NCBI GenBank assembly: GCA_028095005.1
Contig: CM051460.1
Coordinates: 288,812,653-288,876,652 of the forward strand
Direction: 5' to 3'
DNA from: Rhynchospora pubera
Lineage: Eukaryota; Streptophyta; Magnoliopsida; Poales; Cyperaceae
DNA length: 64,000 bases
Positions 22,684 to 32,741 of this stretch are shown here, piece by piece. Made by a program: the position numbers and the translations under genes. The first letter of the stretch is position 1. Each line of letters begins with the position of its first letter. The notes under the pieces were generated by a model, which did not search any database, was not told where the DNA came from, and saw only the letters and a list, made by a program, of their open reading frames with translations.

Positions 22684-23440
22684 CTTAATTCGAAGCCATG
22701 GTCTGATGCATAGCTCAGTCATGGCAGAGATTAAGTAATTACTCTTAAAGCATCAGATTATCACGGTTTCTTCTATAGATTTGGTTTAATTCTGTCCTTT
22801 TCTTTTGATTTCTTGAAATAGTGTCATGTAATGTTCTCTTCTTGTTCTTTTCATGCTCCCTCTCTTACAGGGGCGGATACAGGCAGGGGCAGGCGTAGGC
22901 CTGGCCTACGCCACAAAAAATTTTTTTAGTGTTAAAATACTAAAAATAAAGTAGTAATTCAGTTATCTAATGTATCTGGCCTACTCTAGTATTGAAATTT
23001 CAAGTTACTAATGTTTAATTGAAGTCGACCTCGACAACTTGGCCTACCCTATCCTCCAATCCTGGTTCCGCCCCTGCTCTCTTATCATGGTCTGATGCAT
23101 AGTTCAGCCACGGTGAAAGAGAAGTAAGGCACTTTTCAAAAGATTCCATCCCTATTGCTTCTCTTTAAGAGTCCAATTTGACCTTTTCTCTTCAAATAAG
23201 CCAGCTGATCCATGATCTCAGTTTGATGCATAGCTAAGCTGTGATGTGGTAAAGCTCTAATAACTCTCTCTCATCGATGTCTTGACTCTTTAGCCTAGCT
23301 CAGTAGACGTGAGAGATAACAACTTTCCTCACTTCTCATGTGGTCTCAAGCGTAGCTGAGCCATTTTGAAGTTGAGTTTGAACACAAAGATGAGTACATC
23401 TTATGTGAAATTCTGATGCATAGCTCAGATTTCATGAGAG
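22684..23440 (+). other. Array of six hairpins with shared TGCATAGC-type loop
   Basis: Six hairpins follow each other. Their loop-proximal motifs are TCTGATGCATAGCTCAG (22702-22718 and 23412-23428), TCTGATGCATAGTTCAG (23091-23107), TTTGATGCATAGCTAAG (23222-23238), a divergent one ending TAGCTCAG (about 23258-23320), and TCTCAAGCGTAGCTGAG (23344-23360). The stems outside the motif differ completely but stay paired: CTTAAT/ATTAAG plus GCCATG/CATGGC in copy 1; TCTCTCA/TGAGAGA plus GTCT/AGAC in copy 4; ATG-GAAAT/ATTTCAT in copy 6. The closing pairs switch from CTGA/TCAG to CTCA/TGAG in copy 5. This is the pattern of a conserved structure, not a conserved protein. I cannot match it to a known RNA family. 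A small hAT element (22868-23076) has inserted between copies 1 and 2. The array reads equally as a hairpin on either strand; plus is arbitrary. Confidence 0.6.
22868..23076. mobile_element. Small non-autonomous hAT element
   Basis: This 209-bp element has hAT-type ends (CAGGGGCGGATACAGG ... GGTTCCGCCCCTG) and a perfect 8-bp target duplication, CTCTCTTA (22860-22867 and 23077-23084). It has no coding capacity. It split the hairpin array between its first two units. Confidence 0.9.
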
Positions 23441-24576
23441 ATGGAAGAACTTGTGTTTTTCACAATTTTGAAATTAGATTGGTTTCTGAGGTCATCTGTG
23501 TAAAAGTTCAGTTCCTTTGAGTATCATCCTTTCCTATCTCTTTAAGTCAAGTGATGGTATGGAATAATCAGGGATTCCTTTCATGAATATATTAATTGAG
23601 ATCTGATATTGTTTCTTCCTTTTTCTTTTAAATTTTTTGGAAACCCGACAGTAATAGACAAGGTAATAGTGCTCTTATATTTCTTTCTAACGTTTCTTTA
23701 TACCTTTTCTTCAGTCAATTACCTCTTACAAGGATTACATCTTATTAGAATTGTAAACATTAGATAATAAGCAGTAAGCTAGGGATCAAAATGAAGTTTG
23801 TGTTTGTGTGAATTCGTGGTTTATTTTCCTTGTAATGGAATGACCTTGATTGCTGCCTTTGAGATGGACTTTAACAGAAATAATAAGAAGAACAATGTTA
23901 CTTGTAATTGTCATGACTGAATTCGCTAACTGCTAGAAAGACATGAAGTATAAAGATATAGTTTATTTTATTACTGCTTAGTACACATGCACACAGCCCA
24001 TGAATGAGTCAAGTGCAATTCCTGAAAAGGTGAGGACTGAAATAAAAAGTAATGCTGCCAGGTAATTTAGATTGAATAGTCAAACTCCAGACTGTTAATT
24101 TGGCATCTGATGGTCTCTGTAAGTTAAATTTTGTTATTATACGAAAAGTATGGACTTCTTTGCAAAAGATAAGAGGCTGTCATGAAGTTACATTTTTCAT
24201 TTTAGTCATGGGCATATTAGTTTGTCACGAGGTATTATAGTATGATGTTATACATGGTCAAAAATTAATATGTTTGAAGCCTTGCCTTGCTACGTTACCA
24301 TACGTGTTTACTGTTATTTAATTTGATTGTTTTGACTGTATGATTGTAAAGGAGCAAAGGTTAAGTGATATAGTGTCAAATGAGGTTCAATGTCTGACAC
24401 TAGTATGCAACTGTAATACACCAGTTGGGTCAATTTCATTAATTACTTTGCTTTGCAATAGTCACGCATGTATAGTCTAAATAGCCTTTTGGTGTTTAAT
24501 GTACAAAGTCAATGTCATGGTGTACTATGGTAGGCTAAGCTTAGTCTCTTCCATGGTTAACGTACCAATTGAATGT
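23441..24576. other. Intergenic, possibly transcribed, no ORF
   Basis: This sequence downstream of the hairpin array is less AT-biased than typical flanking DNA here but contains no reading frame of note. If the array is a non-coding RNA, part of its transcript may extend here. That is speculation. Confidence 0.3.
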
Positions 24577-24873
24577 CGGAAATTGATTACTGTCATCGCA
24601 ATTTTATCATCCTGGAATCGCTAAATATAAAGTGAACATATACAACAAACAAAGTGAACATATAGAAGATCTAACTGAACACATACAAATAAATAAGTTC
24701 AATGAAAATAAGTTGAATATGCATGTAAATTTCGAACAAGTGATAACAACACTTATTTGTTTGTAAGTGTTCACTTAGATCATCTATATGTTCAACTTAT
24801 TTGCTGTATATGTTCACTTTATATTTAGTGATGGCTGGGATGATATATTTGTCGATGACACTTATAATTCCTG
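24577..24873. repeat. Foldback element, ~300 bp
   Basis: Long imperfect inverted arms include CTAAATATAAAGTGAACATA on the left, matched by TATGTTCACTTTATATTTAG at about 24811-24830. Pairing extends outward through ATCATCC/GGATGAT and TGTCATCG/CGATGACA. No target duplication was resolved. Confidence 0.6.
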
Positions 24874-27623
24874 TTGAATTTGTTAGCATACTCTCTTCAC
24901 TGCCCTGATAATGAAGTACCTCCTTTGGTACGAATGAAATTTGTCCAAACTCATCGGTACCAGACCTCTTCTTCACCGTACCAAACTCAAACTATCCCCA
25001 CCAAATTGGGTCGACCCAACACAAACCAAGTTCATCTTCGTACTCTCCCCACTCTCCCTAATTCTAACGAGTTACGTCCGTTCAGCTGCGACGGTCCCTC
25101 TCGCCGGAAAACAGGGATTAAAAAGCTTAGGGGCTAAATTGAATAAAACTCGAAATTGTCAAAGTTACTCTCTCATTTTTCCGGTGAAAAGAAGGCGACG
25201 CGACGTCAACGGAGACTGTCATGGCACTATACTCAACCCCTAGAGTTTGACGAGCTCAATTTTACCGTCAATGGTGGCCTAGATCGTCGGGGAGACTGTC
25301 AGAGGGACTCGGCCAAAGAATTAAAAATAAAAAGAGGGGCTTTCTTGTAAAAATTCATTTCCTCTTCAAAACGCAGCGCCAAGAACTCGGGGATCTTCTG
25401 CGACTAACGGGTCACACGATCTGTCAGATACCCGCCACACAGCACCCATCTAAAGATTTAGTACCTTTAACGCCAGTGTCATGTCAGCAGGCACAGTCAG
25501 CGCCGTTTATGCCCAGTCAGCATAGCCTATTGATGTGAACCAATCAGAATTCCCCACATCAACAGAAAAATGAAAATTCATTAAAAATGGTAGGAAACTC
25601 AGAAAAATACAAATAAAATATTCATAAAATCCTAAAAATCCAAATAAACCAAATTCACTGATACTTTGATATACAATTATGTTAAGGTATTGACCTTTTG
25701 TACTTTTGAAGTATTTTACTATAAAAATGGATTTTATAAATTTTAGAAAGTTGGTAAATTTTATAAATTTTCGTTTATAAAATTTATAAAACTAAAACTA
25801 AGTATTTTCAAAGTAAAGCTTTCAATTATGATATTTTCAAAAACTAAATGTACTCGATTACAAATATTTTCAAAAGTCTAAATAATTTCGAAAATGATAT
25901 CTTCTAAAGTCAAACATCTTCAAGATTAAATATTTTCGAAATAGAAAATATTTCTAAAAGTCAAAGGAACAAAAAGGCCAAAGTGAATAAAAATCACCAA
26001 TATCCCAAGCGAAATATTAGAAAACTAAAAGTCAAAACACGAAATCCAATATCAAAGCCAAGACCTTTTCATTTGAGGAAAAGTTCCTCGATGGGGTTGA
26101 GATCAACCTTATATGACTTAAATTATCAAGTGGCTCTCAAACGACTCCATATGAAGAGCTCTTCTTTTCAAACAAATACCATCCCTTAAGCCAAAAGTCT
26201 TTAGAAATTTGAAGGTCCTTAATTGAGTCCTGTCAATTAAGTTTGGTATCGTCAATTAAGTCCTACTTAAGCCAAATAAACACTCCATAAGTCTCTTTTC
26301 TTAGCCCATTACGTCAATACCCTTTAGGTCCCTTGATCAGAGATTTTCGTAGGCAACTACAGGATAATTAACAATAAGGATTTGTGCCTATTGAAAAGAA
26401 ATAACCCGCTAAATCAAGAAACATTTTTAAGAAGCGATTCTTGTTAGAATTCTCTTATCTTTGAGAGATACCCGCAATAGAAATCGAATCTTAAGTGAGA
26501 TGAATCTAGGCTATGTTTTTATTTTTCTTCGAAAAATCTTTCGAGGGAGAGAATGACGAAAAAGCCGCAACAAAAATCTTGTAACCATACAAAGTCTGCC
26601 GCCTAAACACGCTACCCGTGTCGACATGCCTTGGATGCTATCCAGGCCTTTCATGTTAATTTACAGAAAAAAAAAGAAGAACCAATTTTGTTAACTACGG
26701 ATTAGAATGCTGGATGCTTTACAGCTCCAGTACCGGGATCAACACCATGTAATGTGCCTATTGGAATTGGTAATATACCAGTAATGAAATTTTGTACAAT
26801 TCAAATACCAGAAGGGTAAAATAAAAATATGAAAGTCCCCTGTATTTTTTTATATAAAGAAAATCACAGAAAAAATAATCTAACACATAAAGATTGCGTA
26901 GACATACACCATAAACTTACTAATTACATTTTAAAATGCTACACTAATAACAATTTATGTGAACATGCTTGAGAAAAGAAAAACAGGAACAATAATATTC
27001 AGAAATCTAGTATCAAAACCACAACGTAAACTCTCTAGCAAGCTGCAACCTTAGCAAGAACACTGCATTGAATAAATATAAATTCATGTCAAAACATGAA
27101 AATTTAATAGAAAAAAAGAATAATTAGAAGAACAACACCAACACTTTACCAGAAAAATGGCATAACAAAAAATTATTAATTTCAAAATCACAACATCTTG
27201 CTTCATGCCCTGGGAAGAAACTATCATCAAATAATTTAGGATTCCTCTTTTAAAAAAAAACCTATTTCAAAAAAAAAAAAAATTGATTGGAATAACTATG
27301 CATGAAGCAAATTTAGGACCTGATCGGAATGAGAATTCGGACCCTCAAACGTCAAATAGAATTGACGCGAAATATAATTTTCTGATCGGAACAGACGTTC
27401 GGCTAAGAATTCAATTCATTGTGCACGATTTGGAGAAGAATTTTAAGGCTTGCCGAAATCAACACCAAAACGTAGAGATTTGCCACGAATTCGTGTGGTG
27501 AAGAAAAGCAGAAAGTTTTCGGACGTCAATGCCCTTGCTGCTCTATCTCTCTCGATAAATAAAATGTCTCTTATGACTTTTCTTATCGTCTTCCTTCTCG
27601 AGCGGCAAAGTCTTCTTCTCTAG
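24874..27623. other. Intergenic, no gene supported
   Basis: About 2.7 kb has several frames of 60-100 codons, none with a signal peptide, domain motif or splice context I trust. A stretch of diverged TATTTTCAAAA/AAATATTTTC phrases lies at 25700-25960. I see nothing definite. Confidence 0.45.
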
Positions 27624-27779
27624 GGGTGTGTTTGGATTGTTGGAAGAAAGAAGAAGAAGAAGGAAGAAGAAAAAAAAAATTATAAACTATCCAAGCTCTT
27701 CATAAAGTTACACACTTTCTAATACTTCTTCCCACTTCTTTCCTTCTTCCCTTCTTCCCATACCTATCTAAACGCACCC
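27624..27779. mobile_element. MITE with GGGTGCGTTTGGAT ends, copy 2
   Basis: This 156-bp element starts GGGTGTGTTTGGATTG, ends CTAAACGCACCC, and is flanked by TAG (27621-27623 and 27780-27782). The interior matches the copies at 4443 and 33186, in the inverse orientation. Confidence 0.8.
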
Positions 27780-28026
27780 TAGGAGTAGTCAGCATATATT
27801 TTTTGTAATTTGGATCTATCTTTTAATCTTTGTCTTTAGCGCACCAGCATGGGATCATCAAAGAGATTACTTTTTTTTTTCTTTGGAAACGCTAGGTACC
27901 TAAGTTACAAACAAATAAAATAAACCAAGAAAAATAAACTAAAATAAGATCAGAGACGCACTTATAATATATATGGTGGCTGAGTTTAAGAACTTAAATT
28001 GGGGCATAGCACCAAAGTGAGAAGTG

Positions 28027-29447
28027 CCGAAATTATTTTATACAGGAATTCAGACGCAAAAAATTTTAATAGAAAGAATTATTTATTTTTTTTTAATAAG
28101 AAGAAAGTTCGAACGCGTTTTATAAAAGCGTACATTCTCTCTCCTTCGTACGCGTTTATAAAACGCGCTCGAAGGCTTCGAACGCGTTTTATAAACGGGT
28201 AAGAGGAGAGAGCTTCAGTTACGCCTCAAAAGGCTGGTCAGACCTTCGTACGCGTTTATAAAACGCGTTCGGAGCCTTCGAGCGCGTTTTATAAACGGGT
28301 AGGAAGGCGTAAATTTTTCGAAATTGAGTTATTACCATTTTTTTTCAAAATTAATAGAAAAATTAATGTGAAAATTTAAGTTAAATTTATTTTTAAGATT
28401 AAGATTAAATTTACAATTTTTAAAATATCACATTTAATTTCATATTAATCTTATTTAAAAATGACATTAGAATATTAATTTTGACATTAATATCATTTTG
28501 TTTGAATAACTATCAAGAAAGTCACTTAATTTACTGCATTTCTCTTTTTAATGATTAATATATGATTTTAAAAACTTTTTTAGTAGTTTAGAGTGGTTTT
28601 TAGGTTTGCAAACTTTCAAAGTGGATTTTGGAGGTCTAGAGAGCGTTTTTTGGCTTCGAAAATGGTCGTTACGGGGTTTGACCCCGGTAACATGTGTAGA
28701 TCTCGTCGCGAGCTTTCCGGATTGTGCTCGATCGCCCCAAACGGACCTTCCTATCAAAAGTTAAGCCTGTTTAAAGTTTTAATGTTCAAAATTTTTTAAA
28801 AAATTTATATTTTAAGTATTTCCATATTATATATTTTTTATTATATATGGCTAACATAAAATAAAAAAAAAAGAGAAAAGACTACAATTCAAAAGATAAG
28901 TATGTAAAATTAAATAGTAAAATTACAGGGTCGTCGGCGAATAATTATTCAAACAAAATGATATTATACACATGTTCAAAAGAAAAATATGTGCAATTAA
29001 ATGCATCTTTAATTGGAAATAAAATTTTGATACATCTATTTAATACATCTTTAATTGGAAATAAAATTTTGAGAATTTGTAAATATGAAACATGCCGGGA
29101 CCTTATTGCAAAATATTATTTTTAATAAGTTAAATGTTGCGGTTTGAATGGAAAATATGAAAATCTCCTTCGTACGCGTTTATAAAACGCGCTCGAAGGC
29201 TCCGAACGCGTTTTATAAACGCGTACGAAGGTCTGACCAGCCTTTTGAGGCGTAACTGAAGCTCTCTCCTCTTACCCGTTAATAAAACGCGTTCGAAGCC
29301 TTCGAGCGCGTTTTATAAACGCGTACGAAGGAGAGAGACTGTACGCTTTTATAAAACGCGTTCGAACTTTCTTCTTATTAAAAAAAAATAAATAATTCTT
29401 TCTATTAAAATTTTTTGCGTCTGAATTCCTGTATAAAATAATTTCGG
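28027..29447. mobile_element. Mutator-like element with ~285-bp palindrome-rich TIRs
   Basis: The element begins CCGAAATTATTTTATACAGG and ends with the inverse. It is flanked by a perfect 9-bp repeat, TGAGAAGTG (28018-28026 and 29448-29456). The inverted arms run for roughly 285 bp each (to about 28312 and from about 29165) and are highly similar. Each arm contains about five copies of a palindrome, ACGCGTTTATAAAACGCG or near variants, with GGTCTGACCAGCC between them. The roughly 850-bp interior is AT-rich apart from a small GC-richer block (28600-28760). No transposase is present. Confidence 0.85.
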
Positions 29448-29456
29448 TGAGAAGTG

Positions 29457-30096
29457 GGTACACATCATATAATATTTATATATGCCAATTTGCCAAATTA
29501 AATACATTAATGCGAGACGTATTTAAAGAGAAATGAGTAAGGGTAAAATGGTCAAATTGTATAAGATGAAATCATTTCTTTTCTAGTTTCATGTAGCATC
29601 CGATTACAAAATTCATTTCTCTTCAATTTTTTTTCTATTTATTCTATGGAATTGAATTGAACTCTTCTGATGTTTCATTCCGATCAGACCCACGATAGGA
29701 AGAAACCAAAGAGAGGGAACCGCGATAGGAAGAAAAGGAATTGGAAAGAAAGCTTAATTTGAGGAGAGTGGAATTAAACAGAAATAATAAGGCATAAATG
29801 AAAAGAGAAGGAAGAGTAACTAAAGGAGAAACATCATACCATAAATAAGCAGAATAATTACGAGCTTAATTACCAAGACACATGGGGGAAGGAAAAAAAA
29901 CGCTTAAAGAGAAAATTTTTTTATTAAATACCAAATGAAAAAAAAGCGATAGCAAAGAAACTCTTTAAATGTCGTGTCTGTAAAAAAAAATTTTTAAAAA
30001 AAAACATTTGACACTGATTTGTATTTGTATGAGTCTTCAAGAAGACATAGTTTAATTACTAAATTTAAAATCCTAGGACGAAATTACGAGTTATGC
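29457..30096. other. Intergenic, no gene seen
   Basis: This is AT-rich spacer between two Mutator-like elements, with purine-rich stretches at 29690-29830. Nothing is supported. Confidence 0.5.
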
Positions 30097-30106
30097 AATA
30101 TTTATT

Positions 30107-31077
30107 GAGTAAATTTTTTCAGAGGTCACTGAAGTTTGTCTATAATCCAATTTTAGTCACTCAACTTCAATTTGTCCCTCCACAACCACTAAACTTTTAA
30201 ATAGTCCAATTTTAGTCACTTCATGATAAATTGATCAATTGGGTACAAAGTGGAGCACCGAATCATCTCACTGGAAATAAAGCAAAATAGAACCGTCAGA
30301 TATCGAGATGGTTTTTTTATACCAAAAATGGCTGTTAGTATTTACGGGAATGAAAAAAATTAAGTGGGGAAGGGCCCTTCGTCAAAACTCTCTCCCCAAT
30401 TAAGCCAACCTAAATCAAATGAAAATTCTGACATTGCTCCCTCGCTACCCTCCTTTGCAAAAAGCCCCATGGCAATAGCACCACCGCGCTCTCTCCCTCT
30501 CCCGACGGCATTCTCGTTACGAGCTGGTCGAGACAACTCGATTGGTAACAAGATGAAGTTAGAACCGAGCACTGAGCTCGTGCTTAGAATACTGTCACTA
30601 CGCTGCACCAGAGGGTGAACCCCACCTGTGCCGACCTCGTACAGACCCACGAGACGAGAGGTGGTGAAGATGTCGTGCACGAAAAGGACTCCATGGTTTC
30701 GTAGAGACAAACTAACAAAGCTTTTTTAACGATCGATTGAAACATTTGTCTTTCCTCTGCATTTATATTATCTGATTTGGGATTGACGTAATTGGAAAGA
30801 AGGGTCTGATAAAGGGCCCCGCATAGCTATTTTTTATTTTCTTTTCTCTGTTAAGTTAACTTAGCAGTTATCTTCTTTTACATTTCACGGCTCTGATTTG
30901 TTTAATCTCAGATGAGACGATTCAATGCTCCATGTTGCACCCCAATTGATAAATTTATCATGGAGTGACTAAAAGTGGACTATTTGAAAGTTCAATGGTT
31001 GTGGAGAGACAAATTGAAGTTGAGTGACTAAAATTAGATTATAGACAAACTTGAGTGACCTCTCAAAAAATTTACCC
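30107..31077. mobile_element. Mutator-like element, 971 bp
   Basis: The ends are GAGTAAATTTTTTCAGAGGT and its inverse (ACCTCTCAAAAAATTTACCC). The flanking duplication AATATTTATT (30097-30106 and 31078-31087) is a perfect 10 bp. The arms pair for about 200 bp, including TAGTCACTCAACTTCAATTT. The ends are related to those of the element at 11156, so both belong to one MULE family. The GC-richer interior (30360-30710) contains an open minus-strand frame of 116 codons without any family I recognise; it may be captured host sequence. Confidence 0.85.
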
Positions 31078-31087
31078 AATATTTATT

Positions 31088-32741
31088 TGTAGTTGCCTGA
31101 GGCAGAAATTTTGCTAGTAAGGAAACAAATCAAAAGTAACACATTCAGATTTTCTTATTTAACGGCATTTAAAATCAAACAAAATAACATAAACGAAGAA
31201 AATTTTCGAAATCAGCCTCAAATTTAAAAATAACTTCACTTAAATAATTGTAAATTCCAAAATAATATAACATAGCAACTCACCTCTTATGATAAAAAAA
31301 TTATGATAGGGAGTGGAGATGACGTATTTGGGATTTGTAAAAACTCCCGTTTTGACTGTTGTTTGATAACTAATGTTTAAGCGTATATTATCAATTTCTA
31401 GGGTTTTGTTGTTCCGTCGAATTGTCGGAGAAAATATGGACAACCTGAGGGAGGAGGCGAGACCATATCGCCGAAGATGGAGGGTTATGAAGTTTATCAA
31501 GTTCAACGGGAGGAGGAGAAGATAGATATCAAGTTCAACAACAGAATAGGGACCTCTCACATTGGCCAAAGAGGAGTAGGCTATCAATGAAATTAGATTA
31601 ATCGGGAGCACATATTTTAAATGGAAAAATCTTGGTTACAAGACGGGTCGAAAACGTGACTTTAAGAGTTAATACAAAATTAACTACAAAGTTAACGCCA
31701 CAAAAAATCATGGAAAATTGTATGCAAAAAGAAACCAACGAAAAAATGAATGTCGTGTCGGGCTAAGTTTGAACAAATAATAAGATACCCACGCATCTTT
31801 ATTTATAATACTGATATGATTTCTTCTCTTTTTTCTCTCTTCTAAGTCAAACCAAAACTCCTAACAATTTGGTATCAGAGACAAAACAATCCAAATCAGT
31901 CAAGATATCCAATGACAAGACCCCACCTTCGATGTCTTTGCTGCCTTCCAACAGTTTGTTCAGAACTAGAATCATGCGTCGTCTAATTCTGGGTTTTACT
32001 GTTCTCTCTTTTCATTCTCAAAGAGTCCAAGATAAAGTGGTCTTATGCATGGAATCCTGATTTTTTGAAGGCAGACCAAAATTTGAAAAGTGCCATTTAG
32101 TAACTTTTGTATGAGATACTTGTTGCGAAATATTTCCAACATATTGCTTTTGTTTTTTCTTAAGCCTAATTGGCCCAATTTCTTCATTTTCCATTTTTGT
32201 TTGGATCAAAACTTCAAAAGGGAACAGGCCAGCGACCGTTACACTTGAATGAGAGGTAAAACTATCAATATCATCTCCTTTACAAAACAGCACGTCCGGA
32301 GCATTTAGCGGGGATGAAATGCAAGAGATAACCCAATAATTTGATTGTATAATTTTTCAATTTTCATGGATCATTTGATTTCAGACATTTTGTGCTTGTA
32401 AATTTCAGTAAACGCTTTTTGTAAGTTTATTAATTAATTTAATTAATCAGCCATTTCTGAAAAAGAAAATTCGGATTCAAAAGTCTCTTTCCAAGTTTCA
32501 TTTATTGTAACGAATTCAGGTTAGCTTTTGTAAGTCATTTACGACCTGTGGCACAAAATATATACAGAAATAGCAACAAAAAATAAAATACCATACTCTC
32601 GTAAAAAAAGAAAACGAACGATGCCTCGAGCTAACAAATTAAATCAAAATCAAGGGGGAAAGCCTCTTCTCACTTTTATATTAAATTTTGATAGAGAAGG
32701 GGAAGGAAAACTAAAGGAACAAAGTTGTTAGCGCTCCATTG
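31088..32741. other. Intergenic; possible decayed retrotransposon with tRNA-Met primer site
   Basis: At 31870-31880 the sequence TGGTATCAGAG follows CTAACAATT. This is the usual arrangement of an LTR end plus initiator-tRNA-Met primer binding site. I could not delimit an LTR upstream or a coding domain downstream, so it is at most a relic. The rest, including the upstream region of the SPPL gene, shows no gene. Confidence 0.3.

Noticed and set aside
22684..23440. CRISPR-like or C/D snoRNA cluster reading of the repeated TGATGCATAGCTCAG motif.
   Set aside because: Spacing is irregular, the genome is eukaryotic, and box C/D order and guide regions are missing; described instead as an unassigned hairpin array.
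31866..31882. A full LTR retrotransposon around the tRNA-Met-like primer site.
   Set aside because: No LTR pair, no polypurine tract and no gag or pol domain could be delimited; kept as a low-confidence relic.
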